Source: Pseudomonadaceae bacterium (lineage in GTDB: Bacteria; Pseudomonadota; Gammaproteobacteria; Pseudomonadales; Azotimanducaceae). Taken from it: a DNA stretch of 55,024 nucleotides. The notes beneath the pieces were generated by a model. It searched no databases. It was not told the DNA's origin and saw nothing but the letters and a program-made list of their open reading frames with translations. The position numbers were made by a program, and so were the translations under genes. The stretch's first letter is position 1. The number at the start of each line of letters is the position of its first letter. The stretch spans positions 1-55,024 of the forward strand of contig JANSXA010000016.1 in assembly GCA_024743175.1 (NCBI GenBank), written 5' to 3'. Positions 9,074 through 19,409 of this stretch are shown here, in pieces.

Positions 9074-9946
9074 TTACTTAACAGCCTGCCCCGCATCCGC
9101 CAGTTGTTCCGCATGCTCTCGAAACAGTGCCTCAACCGCATCCATCAGAAACCAGGCACCACATGAGGTCCAGGCGCCGTCCAGAGATACGCGCGAGGCG
9201 TTGGATAACTGACGCCGGGCAACCGGGTGACCTGCGGCAGACCAGAGATCCCGGTGGCCATATGCAGATTGATAAAAAGCTTGCGCGACCACGTCGGGTC
9301 CGGCGTAGACCAGGCGTTCAAGAGGTAGCGCTCGCCAGCCAGGTTTGTCCTCAAAATTGTCAAATCCTGCAGCCAGCAGAATATCGTGTATCAACGTGCC
9401 TGGGCCTGCAGTGACCCCCGTGGGTGTCGTGTACAGTGCCGATCCTTGCACCTTGCCAGCAGAAACTTTGATTTCCTGCAGCCGTTTACGCATCGATGCC
9501 ACAATCTGTTCACCCTGTTCTACTGTGCCTAACGCAGCAGACACGCTCAATACGGACTGCTGCACTTCGGCTAACGTATTGGCATAACCGATCTGCACTA
9601 CCGGTATTTCCAGCTGATCCAACACCTCTACTATGCCGAAGCCACCGCCGTAAGAACGAACCACCAGATCCGGCTTAACTGCTATAACGTCCTCGACAAT
9701 CGGGCGCACCGTTGGAAAGCCTTGAGCCTGCTCGCGTAGATAACTGAATTCGCGAACCGCTTCAGGAGATAGCGCGAGAATGTCCTCAGTCGCAGCAAAC
9801 TGCAGGACATACTGATCAGCGCAGTAATCCAGACTGACAATCCTTGTGGGCTGCTCTTGAATAGGATTCGGGGCATCGGCATGAAGACATTGCAAATCTC
9901 CGCAAAAGAGCAGCAGCGCTAGAGCAACAACGTAAACAGGATGCAT
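9074..9946 (-). CDS. btuF: Vitamin B12 periplasmic binding protein
   Basis: About 290 residues with a signal peptide (MHPVYVVALALLLFCGDLQCLHA). The mature part fits class III substrate-binding proteins of the BtuF/FhuD type: PTRIVSLDYCADQYVLQF at the N-terminus, KPDLVVRSYGGG in the first lobe, a long linking helix around residues 150-180, then a second lobe. I choose the ATG at 9946 because a GAGG site precedes it by 6 bases and it begins the signal peptide. An in-frame TTG at 9985 would put charged and hydrophobic residues before the signal. It is the first gene after the cobalamin riboswitch and should deliver B12 to BtuC. No btuB gene is seen here. Confidence 0.85.
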   Translation of the reverse strand: MHPVYVVALALLLFCGDLQCLHADAPNPIQEQPTRIVSLDYCADQYVLQFAATEDILALSPEAVREFSYLREQAQGFPTVRPIVEDVIAVKPDLVVRSYGGGFGIVEVLDQLEIPVVQIGYANTLAEVQQSVLSVSAALGTVEQGEQIVASMRKRLQEIKVSAGKVQGSALYTTPTGVTAGPGTLIHDILLAAGFDNFEDKPGWRALPLERLVYAGPDVVAQAFYQSAYGHRDLWSAAGHPVARRQLSNASRVSLDGAWTSCGAWFLMDAVEALFREHAEQLADAGQAVK

Positions 9947-10067
9947 GGATAGCCTCACAGCAACAAAAACGCCCACACTGTACAAGAGCCCAAGGACTCA
10001 GAGCGGGATAATGTCGCTACAAAGGAAAACTTCCCGTCTTTGACAAGCTGTTCCCGGCTTGAGACGA

Positions 10068-10262
10068 GCGACACGACGGCAGGTTTCCTGGCTTACCGAT
10101 TCACACAAACGATCCCTTCCCAACGCAAACCTGCGTTTCGTCAGTGGTTTTGATCGTCTATTTTCGGCTTACAGTTGCGGGCACAGCCCCGGCTTTAAAC
10201 CAACACCATCTGATGATGGTTTACCGGATTCCCTCTTAGCGCTTTAAGCGCACCGTCTGCGT
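10068..10262 (-). promoter_or_regulatory. Cobalamin riboswitch
   Basis: Read on the - strand, this region carries the conserved blocks of the cobalamin aptamer in order. They are GGGAATCCGGT, then GGGGCTGTGCCCGCAACTGT, then CCACTG, then GGGAAGG, then the B12 box AAGCCAGGAAACCTGCC near 10077-10097. The AdoCbl-type L5/L13 landmarks are present. About 120 bases separate the B12 box from the btuF start at 9946. They contain a 7-base inverted repeat (AGCGACA 10067-10073, TGTCGCT 10012-10018) that could belong to the expression platform. The expected role is to repress the B12 importer when cobalamin is plentiful. The outer limits are approximate. Confidence 0.93.
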
Positions 10263-10289
10263 CACAGTTTGGCGGGGGCAGCTATGATG

Positions 10290-11159
10290 TCAAGTCAGCT
10301 TAATACCAAAATACTCATCAAACCTGGCGTTGTACTCCTCATCAGAGAGTTCATCACCCATTTCAATCCAGCTCTCCGCTGAAACTTTGCCCCTGGCATC
10401 CATGAAGCCCTGCGCATCTGGTCCAACCGGCCAGCGTAGTTTGTAGTCCTGTGTTTCTATGGCTTCCAGGATCGTTTCGGAGACCAGTTCCGGAGGCACG
10501 GCCCTGGCGAAACCAGCAGCGAACATTTTGCCGTTGCGGCGCATCGTGGGTTGGTAGGGTGAGGTTTTGTCGTATCTCGTCTGCTCCGCAGAGTTTTCAA
10601 AAATGTTGGTCATGATGACACCCGGTTCCACATTCACAACGCGTACGCCAAACCGGAAGACTTCGTGAGCCAGCGCCTCTCCAAGACACTCCAGCGCCCA
10701 TTTGGAAGCTGAATAGGCTATCTGATTAGGTGTCGCAATTAAACCTACAGCTGAGGTGATGTTGACTATGCACCCTGTACCTCTTTCGCGCATCGCGGGC
10801 AACACTGCCTGGATGCAGCGCACAGCGCCAAAGTAGTTGGTTTCAAACATCTGTTTGTGTTCGTCTTCAGGGGTGAGCTCCAGCGGTGATGCGCCGCCGA
10901 TGCCTGCGTTGTTGATCAACACATCAACGTTGCCACGGGCAAGGATGTCAGCAAAGGCAGACTCAACAGATTGTGCATCACAAATATCGAGTTGCACTAT
11001 TTCAATTGGAAGATCCTGCGCCTTGGCAATGTCCTGCAGAGCATCTGCCTTAGCCAGATTACGCATGCCGGCAAACACCTGATAACCATTTTTTGCCAGA
11101 TGCACGCTCACGGACAGACCAATGCCGGTGCTTGTTCCGGTTACCACAGCTACTTTCAT
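10290..11159 (-). CDS. Short-chain dehydrogenase/reductase (SDR)
   Basis: The 289-residue protein is a classical SDR. It has a VVTGTSTGIG glycine-rich NAD(P)-binding loop at residues 5-14, a LDICDAQS segment, INNAGIGG, a catalytic Ser in NITSAVG, and a YSASK catalytic motif. It contains a C-terminal extension (YKLRWPVGPDAQGFMDARG) seen in SDRs acting on larger hydrophobic alcohols or ketones. No signal peptide is present. It is divergent from the Baeyer-Villiger monooxygenase starting at 11330. This fits an alcohol-to-ketone step feeding that enzyme, although the link is inferred from proximity only. Confidence 0.88.
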   Translation of the reverse strand: MKVAVVTGTSTGIGLSVSVHLAKNGYQVFAGMRNLAKADALQDIAKAQDLPIEIVQLDICDAQSVESAFADILARGNVDVLINNAGIGGASPLELTPEDEHKQMFETNYFGAVRCIQAVLPAMRERGTGCIVNITSAVGLIATPNQIAYSASKWALECLGEALAHEVFRFGVRVVNVEPGVIMTNIFENSAEQTRYDKTSPYQPTMRRNGKMFAAGFARAVPPELVSETILEAIETQDYKLRWPVGPDAQGFMDARGKVSAESWIEMGDELSDEEYNARFDEYFGIKLT

Positions 11160-11329
11160 ATTTCTATCTCAGTTGTTTTATCTGTAACAGAGTCTATCGA
11201 TCCTGAAGACACTTACCTAGTCGGTTTGCACTGCAAGTCGATCCGCAGGGGATCGTTTGGCAGAGGAATACACTGGCATAATTTTGTAATATCAATCCCA
11301 TTTATGGCATACATCCCGGGAGAGCAACC

Positions 11330-13165
<1,836 letters not shown>

Positions 13166-13302
13166 TCTGTACAAAACAGCATGCCGGTAATTCCGAACAG
13201 TAGTGTCGCGCATATCAGATTGTTCAGTCACGGGCGGTCCTTAGAATGGCCGCCGGATTCAAAGCTATTAAACAAACTGATTCACGCTTGAAAGGAAAAA
13301 CC

Positions 13303-13479
13303 ATGTCTAACGCTGAAAACCTGGCCAAAGATGTACCTGTGATAAAGGAAACCCTCAGTACAAAAACAGCACGCTGGATTGACGATCCTGTGGGTTCCGT
13401 CGTTGCCGGTATCGCCTTCCCAACTGCCGCCGTCGGCATTGTTATGGGCGGCATCTGGGGACTGGGTTTCGTTTATTAG
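13303..13479 (+). CDS. Small membrane protein (58 aa)
   Basis: The ATG at 13303 is preceded by an AAAGGAAAAA ribosome-binding site. The 58-residue product has a polar N-terminal half (MSNAENLAKDVPVIKET) and a C-terminal hydrophobic stretch (AGIAFPTAAVGIVMGGIWGLG) long enough for one membrane helix. No domain is recognised. The stop overlaps the stop of the convergent P450 gene by 3 bases. The good ribosome-binding site and the sensible amphipathic pattern support a real gene. Confidence 0.6.
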   Translation: MSNAENLAKDVPVIKETLSTKTARWIDDPVGSVVAGIAFPTAAVGIVMGGIWGLGFVY

Positions 13480-14795
13480 TGGGGATGCACACGCACTGGC
13501 AGGTCGGTAATCCCGCGTACAAAACTTGATCGTAAACGCTGGGGCTCGCCGACCACCTCTACTGTCTTAAACGCCGGCAATATTTCTTCCCACAGCACGC
13601 GCAGCTGCATCTCAGCCAGACGATTACCCATACACCGATGGATACCAAAACCGAAGGATAAATGATGCCGCGCATTCGGGCGGTCAATCAGAAACTCATC
13701 TGGACGGTCTATTGCCTCTTCATCACGGTTGCCAGACACGTACCACATCAACACCTGATCGCCGGCTTTGATCTGCTTACCGCGAATCTTTATATCCTGA
13801 TTGGCGGTTCGCCGCATATACGGCAGGGGTGTCTGCCAGCGAATAATTTCCGGCACCATATTTGTGATCAGCTTTGGATCATTGCGCAACTTTTCATATT
13901 CTGCGGGGTTCTGATTCAGGGCAAGCACACCGGCACTCATTGAATTTCGGGTTGTATCATTGCCGCCGACAATCAGCAGAATCAGATTGCCTAAAAATTC
14001 AAAGGGCTGCATATCTTTAGTATCTTTGCCATGCGCGAGCATTGAGATGAGATCGGTGCCAGGCGCTTTGTTTATGCGTTCATTCCACAACCTGGTGAAA
14101 TACGCCAGGCATTCCATTAACTCTTCTCGGCGCTGTTCGGCGGTATCCACAATACCGGTGCCCGGAGGTGCGGTAGCGACATCAGACCAGCGGGTTAATT
14201 TGCGCCGCTCTTCAAACGGGAAATCAAACAGGGTGGCCAACATCTGAGTCGTCAACTCGATGGAGACACGGTCAACCCAGTTGAACGTTTCTCCCACGGG
14301 CAGCTCGCTTAACACCTTACGCGTTCGCTCTCGGATGGTGGATTCCAGTTTTGCCAGGTTGCGCGGCGCGACAACGCCAGTGACGGTTGCGCGCTGTAGA
14401 TCATGTTTTGGCGGATCCATGGCTATGAAGTTTGCAAACTGCAGTTCATCGCCTCGCTTCGGCGCATCAATCTGAGGTCCCAGCGCGATACCATGCGCAG
14501 ACGAAAACAGTTCGTGATGGGTATCGACGAACATGATGTCTTCAAACTTGGTCAGCGACCAGTATCGTCCAATCCCAGGTATCTCATTAAAGTGAACCGG
14601 ATCTTCCTCACGCAGCCGCTTGAAGTGTGCCCAATGGATATCACGTTGAAACAGACGCCCATCGATAACGTTGATATCTTCGATCGGCACTCCGTATGGA
14701 TCCTCAATCACCGGCGGAGGGTTGTTAGACAGATAGGGGCTGAGGAAATCGTTAACATCTTCCTGCTCAGTTTTTTCCTGGCTTACTTCACTCAT
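13476..14795 (-). CDS. Cytochrome P450
   Basis: The 439-residue soluble P450 has the I-helix oxygen-activation motif GGNDTTR near residue 277, an ExxR pair in the K helix (PEIIRWQ), and the haem-thiolate loop FGFGIHRCMGNRLAE with Cys near residue 387. Length and the GNDTTRNSMS pattern resemble the bacterial class I CYPs that hydroxylate sterol side chains, terpenes or alkyl groups (CYP125/CYP142-like); the exact family is unsure. Such enzymes need a ferredoxin and reductase, not seen in the window. The start is supported by AAAGGAGACAGTT. A decayed close paralogue lies at 31827-32302. Confidence 0.92.
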   Translation of the reverse strand: MSEVSQEKTEQEDVNDFLSPYLSNNPPPVIEDPYGVPIEDINVIDGRLFQRDIHWAHFKRLREEDPVHFNEIPGIGRYWSLTKFEDIMFVDTHHELFSSAHGIALGPQIDAPKRGDELQFANFIAMDPPKHDLQRATVTGVVAPRNLAKLESTIRERTRKVLSELPVGETFNWVDRVSIELTTQMLATLFDFPFEERRKLTRWSDVATAPPGTGIVDTAEQRREELMECLAYFTRLWNERINKAPGTDLISMLAHGKDTKDMQPFEFLGNLILLIVGGNDTTRNSMSAGVLALNQNPAEYEKLRNDPKLITNMVPEIIRWQTPLPYMRRTANQDIKIRGKQIKAGDQVLMWYVSGNRDEEAIDRPDEFLIDRPNARHHLSFGFGIHRCMGNRLAEMQLRVLWEEILPAFKTVEVVGEPQRLRSSFVRGITDLPVRVHPH

Positions 14796-14842
14796 AACTG
14801 TCTCCTTTAGACCCGCTTGTTTCTAGGCTATCAAATACTGTA

Positions 14843-16189
14843 TTACTCAGCAGGAGGTGCTTTGCCGTCCTGCGCAGCGCGCATCACGCGAAGAAAATTC
14901 TGCCCCCACAGCTGATAAATGTCGTCCTCGCTGTAGCCTGCCTGCAACAAAGCCTCTGTTACGTTCTGCGCCTCACTGGCATCGTTGTAACCCGCAATAC
15001 CACTGCCGTGATTAAAATCGTTCCCAATACCAACATGCTCTATACCGACCAGATTCACCACATAATCAATATGGGCAATCATGTCAGCAATACTTCCAGG
15101 GCCTAACAGATCGCTGACTGTTGTTAAATACGTTTCCTGAATCTGACTGTCGTCAATTTCCCAGTACAATTCAAACGGATAATCGTAGTCTTCTGCGATG
15201 CCGGCTACTCGACGCGCAGTGCGAATGTCCGCATCAAGCTTGGCGTCATTAGAATCAAACAGATAACCCCTGAATGCAGATATATGAATCGTACCGCCAG
15301 CAGCAGCAATGGCCCGAATTTCTTCGTCGGAAAGATTACGACGCACGTTTGACAGCGCCTGCACATTTGAGTGGCTGGCAATAACCGGAGCCGTCGAGAG
15401 GGACAACACCTCAAGAGTTGCCGCTTTTGACAGTTGTGAAACGTCTATCACCCCGCCCAGTTCGTTAATCCTGGTGATTGCTGCCCTACCCAGATCAGAT
15501 AACCCACCATGTTCCTCGTTAACTTCGTAACTGCCGGTTTCACCGATAAACACCGGCCGGGAAGAATCCGCAAAATCGTTATGTCCCATGTGGGTCAACG
15601 CAAACACTCGCACACCTGCAGCATAAAACTCATCCAGCGCTGAAACCTCTCGACCCAGTATTCGCGCATTCTGAAAACCAAGAATTAGAGCACTTCGACC
15701 CGCCGCCTGTGCCGCAAGCACTGCATCTGCATCGGTTGCAATCACCGTATTGTTTGCCGGGTCTGCAGCCAGGGCGAGCGCTGCTGCAAGTTCCTCATCA
15801 GCGCGTAACCTGGCCTGTGCATAACCCGCTTCATCGCGCGGACCAGGCCCGACAGCAATGGCCATGACAACCGCATCCACTCCACCTGCCTGCATTTTGT
15901 CCGGTGCTACCTGGGATAAACCATCATCGCCAACATAGCGTGAGTAGTTTCCGGGAATCTCGATATCCGCGTGCGCATCTATGACAAGTGCGTTCTTATG
16001 AATAAGGCTGGCATCGGGCATATGCGGGACCGAGGCCACAGGCGCATCTGTGACTGCTTCGGTTTGGGATTCAGATTGGTCCGCGGCTTCCTGTGAACAA
16101 GCCGCCATCACGAGGCCCAATAAGACAACACAGACACCACCTGTTACATGCCTCCAGCTCAATTTACCGATTTCATCCTTTTGCCCCAT
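14843..16189 (-). CDS. M19 family dipeptidase-like lipoprotein, second copy
   Basis: This 448-residue M19 family protein has a signal ending VMAAC (lipobox) and an acidic, Ser/Thr-rich linker, so it is an envelope lipoprotein. Metal-site landmarks include VIDAHADIEIP (HxD), FALTHMGHNDFADS, VIASHSNVQALSNVRRN, and HVGIGNDFNHGSG. At the position of the bridging glutamate (QSIENAY in the copy at 1524-2798) this protein reads GFQNARI, with Gln instead of Glu. That could change or weaken the binuclear zinc site. The strong GGAGAGGGGAA site supports the start. Dipeptidase activity is probable but less sure than for the first copy. Confidence 0.82.
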   Translation of the reverse strand: MGQKDEIGKLSWRHVTGGVCVVLLGLVMAACSQEAADQSESQTEAVTDAPVASVPHMPDASLIHKNALVIDAHADIEIPGNYSRYVGDDGLSQVAPDKMQAGGVDAVVMAIAVGPGPRDEAGYAQARLRADEELAAALALAADPANNTVIATDADAVLAAQAAGRSALILGFQNARILGREVSALDEFYAAGVRVFALTHMGHNDFADSSRPVFIGETGSYEVNEEHGGLSDLGRAAITRINELGGVIDVSQLSKAATLEVLSLSTAPVIASHSNVQALSNVRRNLSDEEIRAIAAAGGTIHISAFRGYLFDSNDAKLDADIRTARRVAGIAEDYDYPFELYWEIDDSQIQETYLTTVSDLLGPGSIADMIAHIDYVVNLVGIEHVGIGNDFNHGSGIAGYNDASEAQNVTEALLQAGYSEDDIYQLWGQNFLRVMRAAQDGKAPPAE

Positions 16190-16277
16190 TTCCCCTCTCC
16201 CTGTACACCTGTTGTTTTCTTCGTCGACAAACTAACATATCTGCTTGCACTAGTTATCAACCTGAAAAGGGGGAACC

Positions 16278-17096
16278 ATGGCCCAGTTTGAATCTGAAAC
16301 CAGCGATCTTCAGGTTGAAGCGATAAACGGCGTTGCTGTCCTGACGCTGAACCGACCTGAGGCACGAAACGCGCTCTCTCCTGCCATGTCACAGGCACTG
16401 ATCAGCGCAATCGCCTGGGCTGCTGCCGAACGAGCGATTGGTGCTGTGATGCTGACTGGTGCTGGTAGTGCGTTCTGTGCCGGTGGAGACGTCAAAGCCA
16501 TGGGAAGTTCCGCAACTGTTGATCAGCCCACGCCCACCTTTGAAGCACAGTTTCAGGCCCTGCAACACAGACACCAGGGTATTGCTGGGGTACTGCGAAA
16601 AATGTCGAAGCCCTCAATCGCGGCCTTACCCGGGGCTGCTGCCGGTGCCGGCATGGCAATAGCACTTGCCTGTGATATGCGTATTGCAGCGAAATCCGCT
16701 TTTCTGAGTACGGGTTATGCACGCATAGGTCTGAGTGGCGATTATGGTATCGCCTGGCTGCTCAGTCGGACCGTGGCACCTGCGGTCGCACGCGCTTTAA
16801 TGCTGACGTCAGAACGCGTTACCAGCAAGCGGGCTTTAAGAATGGGATTGATCAACCACCGGGTTGACGACAAAGATCTGCACGTAGAGGCATTAGCACT
16901 GGCGACGCAACTGGCCAACGGTCCGCAGACTGCCTATAAATATCTCAAGCAGAATCTCGACGAGGCGCTGGAGATCGATCATGCCACAGCGATCGATCGG
17001 GAAGCTGATCGCTTACTGAAAAGTCGGACCACGCAAGACCACAAAGAGGCCGTCAAAGCGTTTGCAGAAAAGCGTGCGCCGCAGTTTGTGCGTTAA
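16278..17096 (+). CDS. Enoyl-CoA hydratase/isomerase family protein
   Basis: The 272-residue crotonase-fold protein has the canonical segments. These are VLTLNRPEARNALS near the N-terminus, an oxyanion-hole AFCAGGDVKAMG, and KPSIAALPGAAAGAGMAIALACDMRIA with the second oxyanion Gly. FLSTGYARIGLSGDYGIAWLL follows, where classical hydratases carry Glu. The residue here is Asp in GDYG, so the exact reaction (hydratase, isomerase or other) is uncertain. A strong AAGGGGGAA site precedes the ATG. The stop lies 2 bases from the convergent E2 gene stop. The role is beta-oxidation-type metabolism of an acyl-CoA, probably with the other CoA genes nearby. Confidence 0.9.
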   Translation: MAQFESETSDLQVEAINGVAVLTLNRPEARNALSPAMSQALISAIAWAAAERAIGAVMLTGAGSAFCAGGDVKAMGSSATVDQPTPTFEAQFQALQHRHQGIAGVLRKMSKPSIAALPGAAAGAGMAIALACDMRIAAKSAFLSTGYARIGLSGDYGIAWLLSRTVAPAVARALMLTSERVTSKRALRMGLINHRVDDKDLHVEALALATQLANGPQTAYKYLKQNLDEALEIDHATAIDREADRLLKSRTTQDHKEAVKAFAEKRAPQFVR

Positions 17097-17098
17097 GC

Positions 17099-18394
17099 CT
17101 ATGAGCCGGGTCGTGCGGGGATAAACAGCGTGGCTGGGTGTTCAAGGCGTGCCTTTATCGCCTGAATCATCGACGCCGCGTCAAAACCGTCAACAAATCG
17201 ATGATCAAAAGAACTGGACAGATTCATCATCGAACGGACCTGCACGGTATCATTTACAACCATTGGTCTTTGCATCACCTTGTTGACCCCGATAATCGCG
17301 ACCTCCGGGTAGTTGATAATGGGTGTAGATACCACGCCGCCAAGTTTGCCGAGACTGGTGAGCGTTATTGTTGATCCGCTTAACTCAGCAGGTTTCGCCA
17401 GCCCCTCACGCGCTCGCAGAGCCACTGCGGCAATCGCGTCCACCAGTGCCCAGAAAGACAGATCATCTGCATTTGCAACAACAGGGACCTTGAGGCCATC
17501 AGGCGTTTGAGTCGCTACGCCTAACTGCACGTCAGGGTAACTGCGCAGCACCCCAGTATCAGCCAGATAATGCGCGTTGCATTGAGGAAACTCAGGGAGC
17601 GTACGCAGCAGAGCCAAAGCGATGAAGGGAAGAATAGAAAGTTTCATATCGTGACTGGATTGAAGGTGCAATCTCAGATCTTCAAGCGCAGTGACATCCA
17701 CTTCTTCAACGTAGGCAAAATGAGGTATCTCTCGTTTACTTTGCGACAATCTTTCAGCAATAACTCGCCGGATACCAATTATTCTGGTGTCCTGGGCGGA
17801 CAGCGACTTACGCGAGCCGGGACCTGAATCCTCTGCTTTCACCGACCCGCCCTTTTCAATATGCTGGTCAAGATCCTGCAACAGAATTCGACCGTTGGAT
17901 CCAGTACCTGCAACAGATGCCAGGTCAATACCCGCTTCGAGCGCCCGCTTACGCACCGCCGGAGACGTGAGCACTCTTGCGCGTTTTGTACGCGGATTTG
18001 CCGGGGCTGAAGTTTCTGCTTCAGCCTCAGGTTGAGGTTCAGGCTCTTTTGCAGGGGGCGATGCTTCCGATTCGTCTGGCTCGGTGGGTTGTGACACTTC
18101 TGATCTAACTGGCTCAATAGGTTTCATAGGACCTGTATCGGGCTTAACGCCTTTGCCTATCTCAAAGGCTATGAGCTCACCGCCCACAGCAACCACATCT
18201 CCAGGCTCTCCAGAAACACGCAGAACGCATCCACTCACAGGTGCAGGCACTTCAACGTTAGCTTTGTCTGTCATGACGTCAGCTATCGTCTGACCCTCAA
18301 CAACATCGTCACCAGGCTTAACATGCCACTCTACAATTTCAGCTTCGACGGTGCCCTCTCCCAGATCAGGCAACTTGAAGATAAATTCACTCAT
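17099..18394 (-). CDS. bkdB: Branched-chain 2-oxoacid dehydrogenase E2 (lipoamide acyltransferase)
   Basis: About 431 residues in the usual E2 order. An N-terminal lipoyl domain has VMTDKANVEVPAP, whose Lys is lipoylated. An acidic Pro/Glu-rich linker follows (about 105-150), then a peripheral E1/E3-binding domain (SPAVRKRALEAGIDLASV), then a catalytic CoA-acyltransferase domain with the C-terminal SFDHRFVDGFDAA active-site motif (DHRxxDG). The ATG at 18394 overlaps the E1beta stop (ATGA) and has GGAGGAAGG upstream; an in-frame upstream start would add 21 unrelated residues. It transfers the acyl group from lipoyl to CoA. Lipoyl-domain details favour the branched-chain or acetoin-type rather than the pyruvate complex. 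Confidence 0.9.
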   Translation of the reverse strand: MSEFIFKLPDLGEGTVEAEIVEWHVKPGDDVVEGQTIADVMTDKANVEVPAPVSGCVLRVSGEPGDVVAVGGELIAFEIGKGVKPDTGPMKPIEPVRSEVSQPTEPDESEASPPAKEPEPQPEAEAETSAPANPRTKRARVLTSPAVRKRALEAGIDLASVAGTGSNGRILLQDLDQHIEKGGSVKAEDSGPGSRKSLSAQDTRIIGIRRVIAERLSQSKREIPHFAYVEEVDVTALEDLRLHLQSSHDMKLSILPFIALALLRTLPEFPQCNAHYLADTGVLRSYPDVQLGVATQTPDGLKVPVVANADDLSFWALVDAIAAVALRAREGLAKPAELSGSTITLTSLGKLGGVVSTPIINYPEVAIIGVNKVMQRPMVVNDTVQVRSMMNLSSSFDHRFVDGFDAASMIQAIKARLEHPATLFIPARPGS

Positions 18395-19407
18395 CCTTCC
18401 TCCAGCAGCGCCTGCATGGCTGCCATGACCCGTTTCTGCCCGGGAAAATACTCCCATTCAAAAGCGTGAGGATATGGCGTATCAAACCCACACACCCGGC
18501 GTATTGGTGCCTCAAGGGAGTAAAAGCACTCTTCAACAACCGTTGCAGACAGCTCAGCTCCGTAGCCGGAAAAGCGTGTGGCTTCGTGCACGATCAGACA
18601 ACGCCCGGTTTTTTCCACCGACTGCTTAATGGTCGCAACGTCCAGCGGCAGCAGCGTACGTATATCGATAATATCTGCAGCAATCTGCAGCCGCTCGGCT
18701 GCAGCCTGGGCTACGTGTACCATGGTGCCGTAACATAAAACGGTGAGTTCCTCGCCACTCGCCACCAGCTCTGCACGCCCTATCGGCAGGCTGTAATAGT
18801 CCTGGGGTACTTCGCCACCAGGATGGGTACTCCAGGGCACGGCTGGTTTGTCTGCATCGCCGTCAAAAGGACCGTTGTACAGCCGCTTCGGCTCAAAAAA
18901 TACAACCGGATCGTCATCTTCGATAGCGCTGATAAGCAGGCCTTTCGCGTCATAAGGCGTGCTGGGCATCACCACCTTCAGGCCACACACGTGAGTAAAC
19001 AGCCCTTCCGGGCTTTGAGAATGAGTTTGTCCGCCGCGGATACCCCCACCACAAGGGGTGCGGATGGTGACCGGCGCGGTAAAGTCGCCACCGGTACGAT
19101 AGCGCAGTTTAGCCAGCTGGCTGGCAATCTGATCAAAACCAGGATAGATGTAGTCGGCAAACTGAATTTCAGCGATGGGCCGCAAACCGTTAACCCCCAT
19201 GCCGATGGCTGCGCCTATGATGCCACCTTCTGCAATGGGTGCATCAATAACCCGTTGTTCTCCATGTTTACGCTGCAGACCGTCTGTGGTTCGAAAAACA
19301 CCCCCAAAATAGCCCACGTCTTCGCCGATCACGATCACCGCTGCATCCCGGGACAACATGATATCCATGGCTGAATTCAACGCTTGAATCATATTCATCT
19401 GAGGCAC
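18391..19407 (-). CDS. bkdA2: 2-oxoacid dehydrogenase E1 beta subunit
   Basis: The 338-residue protein has the transketolase-like beta-subunit pattern: MIQALNSAMDIMLSRD, GEDVGYFGGVFR, the conserved EGGIIGAAIGMGVNGLRPIAEIQFADYIYPGFDQI, and a C-terminal transketolase domain ending PRV/FDTPYPHAFE-like (RRVCGFDTPYPH). With E1alpha it decarboxylates a branched-chain 2-oxoacid using thiamine diphosphate. The GTG at 19407 is chosen because GAGGAGG lies 7 bases before it; an ATG at 19398 is the alternative. The stop overlaps the E2 start by 4 bases. Confidence 0.9.
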   Translation of the reverse strand: MPQMNMIQALNSAMDIMLSRDAAVIVIGEDVGYFGGVFRTTDGLQRKHGEQRVIDAPIAEGGIIGAAIGMGVNGLRPIAEIQFADYIYPGFDQIASQLAKLRYRTGGDFTAPVTIRTPCGGGIRGGQTHSQSPEGLFTHVCGLKVVMPSTPYDAKGLLISAIEDDDPVVFFEPKRLYNGPFDGDADKPAVPWSTHPGGEVPQDYYSLPIGRAELVASGEELTVLCYGTMVHVAQAAAERLQIAADIIDIRTLLPLDVATIKQSVEKTGRCLIVHEATRFSGYGAELSATVVEECFYSLEAPIRRVCGFDTPYPHAFEWEYFPGQKRVMAAMQALLEEG

Positions 19408-19409
19408 AG

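Noticed and set aside
7304-9946. Iron-siderophore or haem transporter instead of B12
   Set aside because: Family motifs alone allow it, but the cobalamin riboswitch directly upstream makes B12 the best call.
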